From Siminovitchia acidinfaciens (GTDB lineage: Bacteria; Bacillota; Bacilli; Bacillales; Bacillaceae_C): a stretch of DNA of 64,000 nt. Below the pieces are notes generated by a model. The model was not told the origin of the DNA and ran no database searches. It saw only the letters and a list, made by a program, of their open reading frames with translations. Position 1 is the stretch's first letter. Every line of letters starts with the position of its first letter. This document shows positions 29,401 through 37,843 of the stretch, piece after piece. The stretch covers positions 254,996 to 318,995 of the forward strand of contig NZ_QYTV02000005.1 of NCBI RefSeq assembly GCF_003605385.1. Direction: 5' to 3'. Made by a program: the position numbers and the translations under genes.

Positions 29401-29424
29401 GGGGCTTTGCCAGCCCCTTTTTTT
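29401..29424 (+). terminator. Plus-strand terminator hairpin between comEB and comEC
   Basis: GGGGCT (29401-29406) pairs with AGCCCC (29412-29417) and is followed on the plus strand by seven T. On the minus strand the hairpin is followed by CATAAC and then seven T, so it may act weakly there too. No plus-strand gene lies nearby; a transcript ending here would be antisense to the 5' part of comEC. Confidence 0.65.
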
Positions 29425-29507
29425 ATTAAAGCAAAGCTTAATGAAACTAGTCGCGTCCTGAGCCTGTCGTGGGCCACAGGGTGGACCTTGTGAAGCCGCC
29501 ACATATC

Positions 29508-29972
29508 TTACTCATTTACATAGGCAAACTTTGCGAAGATTTCCCTGTCCAAAGGAACCTGCTCCGTGTGGACGCCAGCTTGTTCAAAAAGTTCCATGGC
29601 GTGAGGGTGATTTTTATAATCCTCCGCATAATAAACTGCTTTTATCCCTGCCTGAATGATTCCTTTTGTACATTGCAGGCATGGGAAATGCGTCACATAT
29701 ATTTCGGCACTGTCCGTCGGCACCCCGAATTTCGCACACTGGATGATGGCATTCATCTCCGCATGAATTGTTCTGACACAGTGACCGTCAATGACGTAAC
29801 ATCCTTCATCAATACAGTGGACACCGCCGGCAATTGATCCATTATATCCACCGGCTATGATCCGGTTGTCCCTTACTATCGTCGCGCCGACTGTGAGTCT
29901 TGTACAGGTGCTTCGAAAAGACAATAAGTGACTTTGTGCCATAAAATATTGTTTCCAAGATATTCTTTCCAT
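29508..29972 (-). CDS. comEB: ComE operon protein 2 / dCMP deaminase family
   Basis: A 154-residue zinc-dependent deaminase of the dCMP/CMP deaminase family. The zinc ligands are His and catalytic Glu in TIHAEMNAI (about 88-96) and the cysteines in FPCLQC (about 117-122). The B. subtilis protein is 189 residues, so the C-terminus here is shorter, but the active site is complete. It is dispensable for transformation in B. subtilis despite its place in the operon. ATG at 29972 with AAAAGGGAG. It lies between comEA and comEC. Confidence 0.93.
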   Translation of the reverse strand: MERISWKQYFMAQSHLLSFRSTCTRLTVGATIVRDNRIIAGGYNGSIAGGVHCIDEGCYVIDGHCVRTIHAEMNAIIQCAKFGVPTDSAEIYVTHFPCLQCTKGIIQAGIKAVYYAEDYKNHPHAMELFEQAGVHTEQVPLDREIFAKFAYVNE

Positions 29973-30026
29973 TTGATACTCCCTTTTAGATGTTTTCTTT
30001 AGTTTATCGGCATATATCCATTTCAG

Positions 30027-30647
30027 TCAATTGACTGAAATCGACTCTTGCAACTTTTCAAAGGTTTTTTCTCCGATGCCGGAAACATTTTTTAAATCCT
30101 CCACCTGCTTAAAAGGCCCATCCTGCTCCCTATAGTCGATGATTGCCTGCGCTTTCGCCGGACCAATTCCCGAAAGTGTCTGAAGTTCCGACAAATCAGC
30201 TTTGTTGATATTCACCTTCCCGTTTCCATTCCCTTGACCACTTGACGGAGTAATGGCCATCTGCGGTATGTCTTCCATGGGTTCCCCTTTTTCAGGAATG
30301 TATATGACCATTTCATCATATACTTTCTGGGCGAAGTTCACCTGTTTTTCATCGGCGGCATCTAATAGCCCACCAGCCTGCTCGATAGCATCCAATACAC
30401 GGTCGCCTTCTTCCATCTTATAAAGCCCAGGCACAGGTACCGCCCCTTTTACATCTACCAAGACTGGCCCGGCTTTTTCCTCCCTTTCCTCCTTTTGAAA
30501 ATCCGCATCTGGCTGTTCTTCCATTAAAACTTGCAGCTCGTTTCCTGCAGCCATCTCGTCTTTAGGTTTACTTATAAACAGAAATACAGCAAGAACAGCT
30601 ACGATACCGGTAATTATTATCGTCTTATATTTCTCTAGCCAAATCAT
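30027..30647 (-). CDS. comEA: Competence DNA-binding receptor ComEA
   Basis: A 206-residue membrane-anchored DNA receptor. The N-terminal transmembrane helix (about 9-25) is followed by an acidic linker, a SLBB-like domain (about 62-112, starting VLVDVKGAVPVPGLY) and the C-terminal paired helix-hairpin-helix motif with VNINKADLSELQTLSGIGPAKAQ.. and VSGIGEKTFEKLQ (about 144-205) that binds double-stranded DNA. It hands DNA to ComEC. It is divergent from comER with an 86-bp gap that should hold both promoters; no clear ComK box was found. Confidence 0.95.
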   Translation of the reverse strand: MIWLEKYKTIIITGIVAVLAVFLFISKPKDEMAAGNELQVLMEEQPDADFQKEEREEKAGPVLVDVKGAVPVPGLYKMEEGDRVLDAIEQAGGLLDAADEKQVNFAQKVYDEMVIYIPEKGEPMEDIPQMAITPSSGQGNGNGKVNINKADLSELQTLSGIGPAKAQAIIDYREQDGPFKQVEDLKNVSGIGEKTFEKLQESISVN

Positions 30648-30733
30648 TCATCATTGCCTGCCTTTCTACTATGAATATTTTTCGTTTTGAAGCATAAATT
30701 GTCAGGAATACAAAAGTTGAAGGGGGGAACAGC

Positions 30734-31555
30734 ATGAAGGTCGGAGTTATAGGAACCGGAAACATGGGAACCATTATTATCGAAGCCTTGATCACTGGCG
30801 GAGCGGTTTCTCCTTCGGATCTCATAGTTACAAATCGGACAAAATCAAAAGCTGACAGGCTTAAACATATTTTTAAAGAAATCACAGTTGCCGGCAGTCC
30901 TGATGAGGTCATCAAGCAATCGGAGATTATTTTTATTTGTGTAAAGCCTCTTGATATCATTTCATTGTCAAAAGAAAAGGCCTCCTTATTTACAAAGGAA
31001 AAGTGTGTCATTTCAATTACAAGCCCGATACAGGTTCCATGGCTGGAACAGTTGGTTGATGCCTCTTGTATGAGGATCATTCCCAGTATTACGAATAGGG
31101 CGCTGGCAGGAGTTTCTTTATTTACATTTGGAAAGCGTTGTGAAGAACATTGGAAAGAAATGTTGTGGGAGATGTTTTCTAAGGTTTCCGTCCCGCTTGA
31201 AATAGATGAAAGTATTATTCGGGTTTCATCAGATATAGTAAGCTGTGGACCGGCATTTATCAGTTTTTTGACTAGGAGTATGATAACTGCTGCCGAAAAA
31301 GAAACAAAAATTGATGAGACAACAGCCACAATGCTGGCGGAGAATATGCTGATCGGACTCGGAGAGCTTTTGAAACAAAAACACTTTACCTTCCCTACAT
31401 TGCAGGAAAAAGTTTGTGTCAAAGGAGGAATTACAGGGGAAGGAATCGCAGTTTTAGAACAGGAAAGAGGCGAAATGTTCGAAAAACTTTTTCGTGCAAC
31501 CCATAAAAAATTTGCTGATGAAGCATTTCATATTAATAAAAAATTCAACTCCTAA
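30734..31555 (+). CDS. comER: ComER, pyrroline-5-carboxylate reductase-like protein
   Basis: A 273-residue NAD(P)-binding protein of the ProC family. The Rossmann start is MKVGVIGTGNMGTIIIEAL (GxGxxG), and the C-terminal dimerisation domain has SDIVSCGPAFISFL and KGGITGEGIAVLE, the reductase signature. In B. subtilis it is divergent from comEA and dispensable for competence; a role in sporulation or biofilm control has been proposed. ATG at 30734 with AAGGGGGGAA. Whether it reduces pyrroline-5-carboxylate is not settled by sequence. Confidence 0.93.
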   Translation: MKVGVIGTGNMGTIIIEALITGGAVSPSDLIVTNRTKSKADRLKHIFKEITVAGSPDEVIKQSEIIFICVKPLDIISLSKEKASLFTKEKCVISITSPIQVPWLEQLVDASCMRIIPSITNRALAGVSLFTFGKRCEEHWKEMLWEMFSKVSVPLEIDESIIRVSSDIVSCGPAFISFLTRSMITAAEKETKIDETTATMLAENMLIGLGELLKQKHFTFPTLQEKVCVKGGITGEGIAVLEQERGEMFEKLFRATHKKFADEAFHINKKFNS

Positions 31556-31625
31556 ATATATTTCTATATTCAGGAGAAAAGTCCTTCTAAAAAGTTATTA
31601 TTTTTTTGGCAGCGATATCGCGGCC

Positions 31626-32372
31626 TTATTTTTTTCTGCACGTAAAGAAGATCCGCTGTGACGTTGCTTCCGGTGATTCTCCCGTAAAGTCGGCGGTTAT
31701 GCTGAGAACGTCAAACCCGGCGGTTACAAGCCAATGTTCAATATCATGTACAGAATAAGTTCGCTGCTTATGGAATTCTTCGATGCGATTATATTGGCCG
31801 CTGTTTTCATCCAATACAAAGAATGTCAAATCATGTTCTATGGAATAAGGCTCCTCACCTTGAAAGGAGTTCCAAATATAAGCGATTTTATCTTCATTCC
31901 ATGTGAAGGTCTGGTCTAGAAACACATGGTCCATCTGATAAGTTGAGTGGACATCAAATAAAAGCAGGCCGTTTGGATTCAAATGCCGGTATATACCGGA
32001 AAAGGTCTGCTTTACTGCTTCAGATGATTCCAGATAATTGAGAGAATCGCAAAAGATGGTCACAATGTCATATGACGGCAATCCGTCGAGCTGGCTCATG
32101 TCCTGCTGAAACAAAGGAAAACTGAGCCCTTCTTCCCCTGCCTTTTCGGCAGCTACCGCCAGCATATCCTCTGACATATCCACCCCGGTTACTTCGAACC
32201 CCTGCTTTAACAGGCGGATCGATAACTCGCCGGTTCCACAAGCTAAATCAAGCACCCGCCTGCCGGGTGCTTGAAAACGGTCCATTTCCTTGCATAGAAA
32301 TTCAATCCAGCTGTCATAGGGCGCATCCGCCATCAACTGGTCATATACATATGCGAGCTGTTCGTAACTCAC
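31626..32372 (-). CDS. yqeM: Class I SAM-dependent methyltransferase YqeM
   Basis: A 248-residue methyltransferase with motif I VLDLACGTGELSIRLL (about 41-56), VTGVDMSEDML and the DIVTIFCDSLNYL region. The substrate is unknown; its constant place behind rsfS suggests a ribosome or RNA link, but that is inference. The start is GTG at 32372, which overlaps the rsfS stop (GTGA) and has AAAGGGAAC upstream, so translation is coupled. Upstream in-frame codons lie within rsfS. Confidence 0.9.
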   Translation of the reverse strand: MSYEQLAYVYDQLMADAPYDSWIEFLCKEMDRFQAPGRRVLDLACGTGELSIRLLKQGFEVTGVDMSEDMLAVAAEKAGEEGLSFPLFQQDMSQLDGLPSYDIVTIFCDSLNYLESSEAVKQTFSGIYRHLNPNGLLLFDVHSTYQMDHVFLDQTFTWNEDKIAYIWNSFQGEEPYSIEHDLTFFVLDENSGQYNRIEEFHKQRTYSVHDIEHWLVTAGFDVLSITADFTGESPEATSQRIFFTCRKK

Positions 32373-32725
32373 GGAGCCAGTTCCCTTTGAATATTTTCCA
32401 TTGGTGCGTCTCCCCATAATCTCTCCAGATTATAGTAGCTCCTTTCATCACGATGGAACACATGGGCAATCACATCACCCATATCAATCAACACCCATCT
32501 TGCCTCTTCAAAGCCTTCTATTTTTTTCACATCAAGCTCCAATTGTTCGGCAGTCGATTTCAATTCACGCGCAATTGCCTGGACCTGCTTTTCAGAAGTC
32601 CCATGGCAAATGAGAAAATAATCCGCGATGAGCGAAATCCCTTGCATGTTCAAAACCACTATATCTTCAGCCTTTTTATCATCTGCAGCCTTGACTGCCG
32701 CTTTTAATACCGTTTTTGAATCCAA
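32369..32725 (-). CDS. rsfS: Ribosomal silencing factor RsfS
   Basis: A 118-residue protein that binds L14 on the 50S subunit and blocks subunit joining in starved cells. Family motifs are LNMQGISLIADYFLICHGTS (about 25-44), EGFEEARWVLIDMGDVIAHVF (about 72-92) and the ending YYNLERLWGDAP. The start is TTG at 32725 with AAGGAGGAG upstream. It lies between yqeK and yqeM in the nadD-yqeK-rsfS-yqeM cluster. Confidence 0.95.
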   Translation of the reverse strand: MDSKTVLKAAVKAADDKKAEDIVVLNMQGISLIADYFLICHGTSEKQVQAIARELKSTAEQLELDVKKIEGFEEARWVLIDMGDVIAHVFHRDERSYYNLERLWGDAPMENIQRELAP

Positions 32726-32740
32726 ATTTTATCTCCTCCT

Positions 32741-33298
32741 TCATTTGTTGGACATTGCGTTATAAGCTTCAAAAGTGTCAGGAAAAATAGGGGCGGATTT
32801 ATCGATTAAAAATTTGATTGTATTGCCTAATGACTTTTTTAAAGCCATGTCCAAATCTGTATCCGCCAACAACCTAACTTCATCCAGGCCATGGAACTGT
32901 CTTCCCGGCTCAATATAATCTGCAATATAAATGATTTTTTCAACCAAGGACATACCAGCCCTTCCTGTTGTATGATAACGGATAGCATTAAAAATGTCTT
33001 CATCGTTTATCCCTATTTCTTCACGCACAAGAACTGCTCCTGCCGGGCCATGCCACAGTTCGGGATGATAGTCCAATAATCTGGGATCGACTTGATGATC
33101 GGAAATGATCTCTTTCAACTCTTTGATCGGAAGCAATTTTGCATAATCATGAAAAATCGCTGCCAATACTGTTTTTTCCACATCCGCCCCGTACTTCACA
33201 GCCAATTTCTCAGCGGTTGCAGCTACTCTTTTTGTATGTTCGTATCTTGGTCCCGCTATTTTTTTATTCACTATAGTTAAAGCTTGTTCACGTTCCAT
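32741..33298 (-). CDS. yqeK: HD-domain hydrolase YqeK (Ap4A hydrolase type)
   Basis: A 185-residue HD-superfamily protein. Metal ligands are seen in YEHTKRVA (His), IFHDYAKLL (His-Asp) and the later HTTGR.. and [10 protein letters not shown] segments. YqeK proteins split diadenosine tetraphosphate symmetrically to ADP. The ATG at 33298 has GAGGAG 10 nt upstream and gives the B. subtilis length. It overlaps the end of nadD by 11 nt, so the two are translationally coupled. Confidence 0.94.
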   Translation of the reverse strand: MEREQALTIVNKKIAGPRYEHTKRVAATAEKLAVKYGADVEKTVLAAIFHDYAKLLPIKELKEIISDHQVDPRLLDYHPELWHGPAGAVLVREEIGINDEDIFNAIRYHTTGRAGMSLVEKIIYIADYIEPGRQFHGLDEVRLLADTDLDMALKKSLGNTIKFLIDKSAPIFPDTFEAYNAMSNK

Positions 33299-33860
33299 AT
33301 AAATGATTCTCCTCAATATAGCGGATGACAGCTTCAGGTAAAAGGTATCTTATGGAACTCCCTCTTTGAGCCCGATTTCTGATCATGGAGGAAGAAATCT
33401 CAATCATCGGCACCTCTACAAAAGAAATCGGATATGGTGTTTCCAACCGGTGATTCGGCCGATTCGTGCCAACAAATTGAACAAGCTTGATGAGCTCCTC
33501 AATATTATACCAATGGGGCAAATATTCCACCATGTCAGCGCCGATAATAAAATAGTACTCATTATCAGGGTTTTTTTCACTAAGTTCCCTCATTGTATTA
33601 TATGTGTATGAGCGCCCTTCCTGGTTCAATTCGAATGTCTCGATTGAAAATGAAGGATGCCCATCAATAGCGAGTTCAAGCATGGTCAGCCGGTCTTGCC
33701 CAGTGGTGCCGCTGCGCCTCTCTTTATGTGGCGGCTCGTGATTAGGCATAAACATGATTTCATCAAGCCCGAATTGCTCCAGCACCTCGTTGGCTATGAT
33801 TAAATGACCAAAATGCGGCGGATCAAATGTCCCTCCAAGAATGCCGACTTTTCTCTTCAT
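33288..33860 (-). CDS. nadD: Nicotinate-mononucleotide adenylyltransferase
   Basis: A 190-residue nucleotidyltransferase that makes deamido-NAD from nicotinate mononucleotide and ATP. It has the [12 protein letters not shown] signature at 9-20 (HxGH as HFGH), [15 protein letters not shown] (about 104-118) and [13 protein letters not shown] (about 155-167, the ISxTxxR motif). It is essential in Bacillus. It follows yhbY after a few bases, and its ribosome binding site (GACAGGG) is weak, consistent with coupling. Confidence 0.96.
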   Translation of the reverse strand: MKRKVGILGGTFDPPHFGHLIIANEVLEQFGLDEIMFMPNHEPPHKERRSGTTGQDRLTMLELAIDGHPSFSIETFELNQEGRSYTYNTMRELSEKNPDNEYYFIIGADMVEYLPHWYNIEELIKLVQFVGTNRPNHRLETPYPISFVEVPMIEISSSMIRNRAQRGSSIRYLLPEAVIRYIEENHLYGT

Positions 33861-33865
33861 CCCTG

Positions 33866-34165
33866 TCAGCCTTTCACCGGAAGCTCTATTTGTTTATTCT
33901 CATGGGACTCTTTATAAAGAACGATGATGCGTCCTATGATTTGCACCAGTTCACTGCCAGTGCCGCGGACAATGCTCGCGGCTACGGTTTCTCTATCCTC
34001 CTCACAATTTTGGAGGATGCTTACTTTGAGCAGTTCTCTGGCTTCCAAAGCTTCTGCAATCTGTTTGATCATATTATCATTTACTCCGCCTTTTCCGACT
34101 TGGAAAATAGGCTGGAGATGGTGCGCTTTTGAACGTAAAAATCTTTTTTGCTTTCCGGTCAACAT
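33866..34165 (-). CDS. yhbY: YhbY-type CRM-domain RNA-binding protein (YqeI)
   Basis: A 99-residue single CRM-domain protein that binds pre-50S particles. The start [26 protein letters not shown] and the GxxG-type loop (QVGKGGVND) are typical of the family, as is the ending segment [12 protein letters not shown]. The ATG at 34165 has AGGAGG 6 nt upstream and overlaps the aroE stop by 7 nt. Known as yqeI in B. subtilis. The function in ribosome assembly is known from E. coli YhbY. Confidence 0.93.
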   Translation of the reverse strand: MLTGKQKRFLRSKAHHLQPIFQVGKGGVNDNMIKQIAEALEARELLKVSILQNCEEDRETVAASIVRGTGSELVQIIGRIIVLYKESHENKQIELPVKG

Positions 34166-35001
34166 GGCGTTCCTCCTAAAAAGTTTGTGACTGTCTGCTT
34201 CATGCGCCTGGCATCAGGCTTTTTATTTGTCCATTTCTCAAAGGCCAACGCTCCCTGGTACACAAGCATTCCAAGACCGTTTTGCGTTTTGGCCCCTTGC
34301 TCTGCTGCCTGCTTTAGCAACATTGTTTCCTTCGGATTATAAATGATATCGGACACAAAGGCTGATGGGTTCAAATTCCTTAAAGACAAAGGGCTCTGAT
34401 CGATATCAGGATCCATTCCGATTGATGTCGTCTGTATGACCAGAGAATACTCACCGATACTTGACTCGGCTTCTTCCATTGTCAGCACTTTTGAATCAGC
34501 ATCATATGGCTGGGCTGCAATTAACGCTTCTGCCTTTTGGATTGTCCTGTTGCAAATGTCTACTTGCCGAACACCGATGGACAAAAGTGTATAGTAGATT
34601 GCTTTTGCAGCACCGCCTGCTCCAATAATCAAAGTTTTCTCATTCGTTAAATCTTCTTTCCAAACTTCTTTTAAAGACTCCACAAATCCCGCCCCATCGG
34701 TATTATAACCGACAAATTGCCCATCTTCCTTAACAACAGTGTTAACTGCACCAATTGCTTTAGCAAGCGGATCAACCCTGTCCAAAAAAGGGATAATAGC
34801 AGTTTTGTGCGGAACAGTGATATTAAAGCCGTCAACTCCTATTACCTTCATTCCCTCCACAGCTGTTCTTAAATCTTTTTCATAAATGTGGAACGGATGG
34901 TAATATGCATCGATATTGAGCTCTTTAAGTTCTGCATTATGCATTGCCGGCGATAATGAATGAGCGATCGGATCCCCGATCACACCGTATAGCTTTTTCA
35001 A
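34159..35001 (-). CDS. aroE: Shikimate dehydrogenase
   Basis: A 280-residue NADP-dependent dehydrogenase that reduces 3-dehydroshikimate. The N-terminal catalytic domain has the substrate motif IGDPIAHSLSPAMHN (8-22) and NITVPHK with the catalytic lysine (about 60-66), the cofactor domain has IGAGGAAKAI, and the C-terminus has GLGMLVYQGALAFEKWT. It starts at TTG (35001) with AGGATG upstream. A repeat copy precedes it in the gap to yqeH. Confidence 0.96.
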   Translation of the reverse strand: MKKLYGVIGDPIAHSLSPAMHNAELKELNIDAYYHPFHIYEKDLRTAVEGMKVIGVDGFNITVPHKTAIIPFLDRVDPLAKAIGAVNTVVKEDGQFVGYNTDGAGFVESLKEVWKEDLTNEKTLIIGAGGAAKAIYYTLLSIGVRQVDICNRTIQKAEALIAAQPYDADSKVLTMEEAESSIGEYSLVIQTTSIGMDPDIDQSPLSLRNLNPSAFVSDIIYNPKETMLLKQAAEQGAKTQNGLGMLVYQGALAFEKWTNKKPDARRMKQTVTNFLGGTPC

Positions 35002-35074
35002 TCGTGATCATCCTGTCTTTTTTAAAAATAAAGAATGCAGCACTTGCTATGGAAAATTTCATTTAAAAACAAGA

Positions 35075-35290
35075 CTGGCTTTGTTCAGCTAGCGCCTTGC
35101 CCCTCAAGGTCACAAGCCTGCATAGAAGCAAACTCATGAGGAATGTGTTCCTGCTCATAGCTTTTTCGAAGAATTCTTGTTCAGCTTTTCGCAAAGCTGC
35201 ATGAAGCATACTCAGAGAAACTTCTACATAATCTGATTGAATCAGTAGCTTCCATGCCCGCTTACGAACGGCCTCCTCCGCGCTATTCAA
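35075..35290. repeat. Mosaic intergenic repeat, copy E
   Basis: Lies between yqeH and aroE. It contains TAGCGCCTTGCCCCTCAAGGTCACAAGCC, TCATAGCTTTTTCGAAGAA, CGCAAAGCTGCATGAAGCATACTCAGAGA and a final GCCCGCTTACG, in the orientation of copies C and H. A 75-codon open frame through it has no ribosome binding site and is explained by the repeat. Confidence 0.65.
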
Positions 35291-35308
35291 GGCACTTACC
35301 TTTTCTTA

Positions 35309-36415
35309 TTAAATAAGCGACGGCCGCAATAAGACTGAAACACCCTTAGGGGCATATGCCGCTACATGTGCGCCCTGTTCTTTCACGGTGACCCAGCCAA
35401 GGCCCGAAAAGACAATATCCATTTTATCAGACTTCAACTTGAATTCGTGCCTGACAAGCTCAGGGAACTTCTGAAGCTCATCCCGGCTTGGCGGCTGCAA
35501 CATTTCACCGGCATGTTTTTCATATAACTGGTCCGCCTTCTCAAGTTTTGTACGGTGGATTTCAATGCTGTTGGCTAAATAGCAAATAACGGACCGTCTG
35601 CCGCCTTTTATGTAATCAAACCTCGCAAGTCCCCCGAAAAAAAGCGTCTGGTTTTCATTAAGTTGATAGACACGCGGTTTGATTTCTTTTTTCGGAGTGA
35701 TAACTTTCAAATCTTTTTTACTTACATAATGCGCCATCTGATGATGATTGATGATTCCGGGCGTATCAACAAGACTTTTGCCGTCATCCAGCGGAATCTC
35801 AATCATGTCCAATGTAGTTCCTGGCACATGCGATGTTGTGATGACGTCGTCTCCGCCTGCCGCCGTTTTAATTACACGATTAATGAATGTTGACTTTCCG
35901 ACATTTGTACAGCCCACAACATACACATCTTTCCCCTGGCGAATACGATCAATTTCCACAAGCGCCTCTTGAATCCCAAGTCCTTTTTCCGCGCTGACGA
36001 GCAATACATCCACTGGGATCAGTCCGAGCTCTTTCGCCTGTAACTTCATCCAATTGATTAATTTATTTTTGTTAGTCGACTTCGGCAAAAGGTCAACTTT
36101 ATTGCCGATTAAAAGGACAGGATTTTTTCCGACAAACCGATGGAGTCCCGGAATCCAACTCCCGTTAAAATCAAAGATGTCAATGATTTTAACAACCAGG
36201 CTGTTTGTTTTGCCAAGCGTATGCAGGATATCCAGAAAGTCCTGGTCTGACAATTCTACATCCTGAACTTCGTTGTAATGCCTTAAACGAAAGCATCTTT
36301 GGCAAATAATTTCCTCTTTTTCCAATGCGGAACGCGGCGTATACCCTAGTTCACCAGGCTTGTCAGTCTGGATGGTTACACCACATCCGATACAATGTTC
36401 ATTTTGGCTGCTCAC
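35309..36415 (-). CDS. yqeH: Ribosome biogenesis GTPase YqeH
   Basis: A 368-residue circularly permuted GTPase needed for 30S assembly. An N-terminal zinc finger uses CIGC (Cys8, Cys11) and CQRC. The G motifs appear in the order G4 (GNKVDLLP), G5 (SAEKG), G1 (GCTNVGKST), G2 and G3 (DTPG), the permutation that defines the family. A C-terminal domain binds the ribosome. I use the GTG at 36415 with GGGAGGAATAA upstream, which matches B. subtilis length (366); the earlier ATG lies in yqeG. Confidence 0.95.
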   Translation of the reverse strand: MSSQNEHCIGCGVTIQTDKPGELGYTPRSALEKEEIICQRCFRLRHYNEVQDVELSDQDFLDILHTLGKTNSLVVKIIDIFDFNGSWIPGLHRFVGKNPVLLIGNKVDLLPKSTNKNKLINWMKLQAKELGLIPVDVLLVSAEKGLGIQEALVEIDRIRQGKDVYVVGCTNVGKSTFINRVIKTAAGGDDVITTSHVPGTTLDMIEIPLDDGKSLVDTPGIINHHQMAHYVSKKDLKVITPKKEIKPRVYQLNENQTLFFGGLARFDYIKGGRRSVICYLANSIEIHRTKLEKADQLYEKHAGEMLQPPSRDELQKFPELVRHEFKLKSDKMDIVFSGLGWVTVKEQGAHVAAYAPKGVSVLLRPSLI

Positions 36416-36417
36416 AC

Positions 36418-36933
36418 TTATTCCTCCCATTTAATTAACCCTTTGCGTTTGAATGAGGCCATGATCCGACGTTCCACCATCCGGTTAAACCGGGTGAAAA
36501 AGCCGTCGGACTGGGCAACAGGAACGACAAGAATCGTATAAAATCCACCCCGGTTCCCTCCGAATACGTCGGTCAACAGTTGATCACCAATAATCACAGT
36601 CTCTTCGCGCGAAAGTCCCATCTCTTTGACAGCCCGCTGAAATGCCTTTCTGGAAGGCTTTTTGGCTCTGTATATAAACGGGATATTCAACGGATTTGAA
36701 AAGTCTCCTACTCTTTTTTCATTATTATTCGACACGATCGTCACTTTCATGTCATGGTTCTTCAACTCTTCCAGCCAGTCTATAAGTTGGGGAGTGGCAT
36801 AAGGCCGATCCCATTCGACAAGTGTATTATCCAGGTCAGTAATGATTCCTTTGATCCCCTTTTCTTTTAAAACAGCTGGTTTTATTGAAAAAATGCTCTT
36901 TACATATTCATCTGGTAAAAATTGCTTTAACAA
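36418..36933 (-). CDS. yqeG: HAD-superfamily phosphatase YqeG
   Basis: A 171-residue phosphatase of the YqeG/PGPMitoPase type. HAD motif I is DLDNTLVEWD, motif II is VSNNNEKRV, and motif III/IV is VIGDQLLTDVFGGNR. The eukaryotic relative dephosphorylates phosphatidylglycerophosphate; in Bacillus the substrate is uncertain. The TTG at 36933 has GGGGTG 6 nt upstream and aligns with the B. subtilis MLKKF start; a GTG three codons earlier overlaps that Shine-Dalgarno. It is 3 nt from yqeH and coupled to it. Confidence 0.92.
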   Translation of the reverse strand: MLKQFLPDEYVKSIFSIKPAVLKEKGIKGIITDLDNTLVEWDRPYATPQLIDWLEELKNHDMKVTIVSNNNEKRVGDFSNPLNIPFIYRAKKPSRKAFQRAVKEMGLSREETVIIGDQLLTDVFGGNRGGFYTILVVPVAQSDGFFTRFNRMVERRIMASFKRKGLIKWEE

Positions 36934-37008
36934 CTTGTGCACCCCATTATTTCGTCATCATATGTTAATCTTAATCAATCTGCCAAGGACTTTCAAAATT
37001 TTACATAA

Positions 37009-37350
37009 GAAAAGCGCAAGGCGAATTTTGATGAGGCAGTTACTCAGCCCCACAGCATTGCTGCTTACTTAATTACATTGGGAGAAAGATCTCTGAATAT
37101 CTTCATGCTACTTTGCGACGAGGGAAACATCCTCTCCCTGAATAGGCTTTGCCGCAGGAGCACATTCATCCTGAAAATGCTTCCTTGCAGTCTGTGACCT
37201 CGAACCAATGGCGCCTGTCTACCTCAGGACGCCACATCCTCGAAAAAGCTAACGCTTTTTCTTCGTGAGAAGTGAAGCTGTCGGAGCTTTACTTGCCTTG
37301 TCGTTTCGCATGCACTAGGATTTTCTGTACGTCGGGCTAGACACTACGAG
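37009..37350. repeat. Mosaic intergenic repeat, copy F (near full length)
   Basis: Starts AAGAAAAGCGCAAGGCG and contains TTTGCGACGAGGGAAAC, GGCTTTGCCGCAGGAGC, GTCTGTGACCTCGAACCAATGGCGCC, AAAGCTAACGCTTTTTC and ATGCACTAGGATTTTCTGTACGTCG, in the orientation of copy A. It fills most of the 37.0-37.35 kb gap between yqeG and the sda control region. Confidence 0.72.
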
Positions 37351-37446
37351 TATTCTCAAAAAAACTTAGTCAGATATAATGTTCACTTATCTTTAGAAGA
37401 AATATATTGCCTAAACTTTTCGACAAATTCCACCAACCACACGAAC

Positions 37447-37545
37447 TGTGGGTAACTTTATAAACATTACAGAAGCACCTATGAACGCTTTTAAAACTGT
37501 TATAAACAACTTAACCACAAGTTATCCACTGCACTTTGTGGATAA
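37447..37545. promoter_or_regulatory. DnaA box cluster upstream of sda
   Basis: TGTGGATAA at 37537-37545 is a perfect DnaA box on the minus strand. TTATCCACT (37522-37530), TTAACCACA (37511-37519) and TGTGGGTAA (37447-37455) each differ from TTATNCACA at one position. The cluster ends 9 nt upstream of the sda -35 box. In B. subtilis sda transcription responds to DnaA, which links replication status to sporulation. Confidence 0.82.
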
Positions 37546-37553
37546 AGGAACGC

Positions 37554-37582
37554 TTGTTCCACACGGATTTCTCTGCTAAAGT
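37554..37582 (+). promoter_or_regulatory. Sigma-A promoter of sda
   Basis: TTGTTC (37554-37559), a 17-nt spacer and TAAAGT (37577-37582) preceded by TG (37574-37575) form an extended -10 promoter about 80 nt upstream of sda, directly beside the DnaA boxes. Confidence 0.7.
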
Positions 37583-37663
37583 GAAGTTACAAATAAAAGA
37601 ACTTATCATTTTATTCAAAATCCTGCTGCTTTAGAACGTGAATTATTCGTGGAGGTGAAGCTG

Positions 37664-37804
37664 GTGAAAAAGTTATCCGATGAATTATTGATTGAGACAT
37701 ACTTCAAGGCAAAAAGATTAAAGCTGAACCAGGAATTCATCAGTCTTATGGAATCCGAAATCGAACGCCGTTCATTAGTGAGACGTAGAAATTTGCCCTG
37801 CTGA
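37664..37804 (+). CDS. sda: Sporulation checkpoint inhibitor Sda
   Basis: A 46-residue helical hairpin protein that binds and inhibits the sporulation kinase KinA when replication is perturbed. The sequence [20 protein letters not shown] and [14 protein letters not shown] matches B. subtilis Sda (46 residues) nearly position for position in the first helix. It starts at GTG (37664) with GGAGGTGAAG upstream. It has DnaA boxes and a promoter upstream and a terminator downstream, so it is a free-standing checkpoint gene. The last eight residues (VRRRNLPC) differ from B. subtilis. Confidence 0.95.
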   Translation: MKKLSDELLIETYFKAKRLKLNQEFISLMESEIERRSLVRRRNLPC

Positions 37805-37815
37805 CATTCAGCAAT

Positions 37816-37843
37816 AAAAGCACCTTTTCCAGGTGCTTTTTTT
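37816..37843. terminator. Terminator between sda and psd
   Basis: AAAAGCACCT (37816-37825) pairs with AGGTGCTTTT (37831-37840), followed by TTTATT on the plus strand; the minus strand also has a T-rich flank (ATTGC after AAAAGC..TTTT). It serves sda and probably the converging psd. Confidence 0.88.

Noticed and set aside
30625-31422. A 265-codon minus-strand open frame
   Set aside because: It lies opposite comER, which has a strong ribosome binding site and clear ProC-family motifs. The opposite frame shows no family features and is a shadow.
35063-35290. A 75-codon open frame between yqeH and aroE
   Set aside because: It coincides with repeat copy E, has no ribosome binding site, and similar spurious frames occur in copy A.
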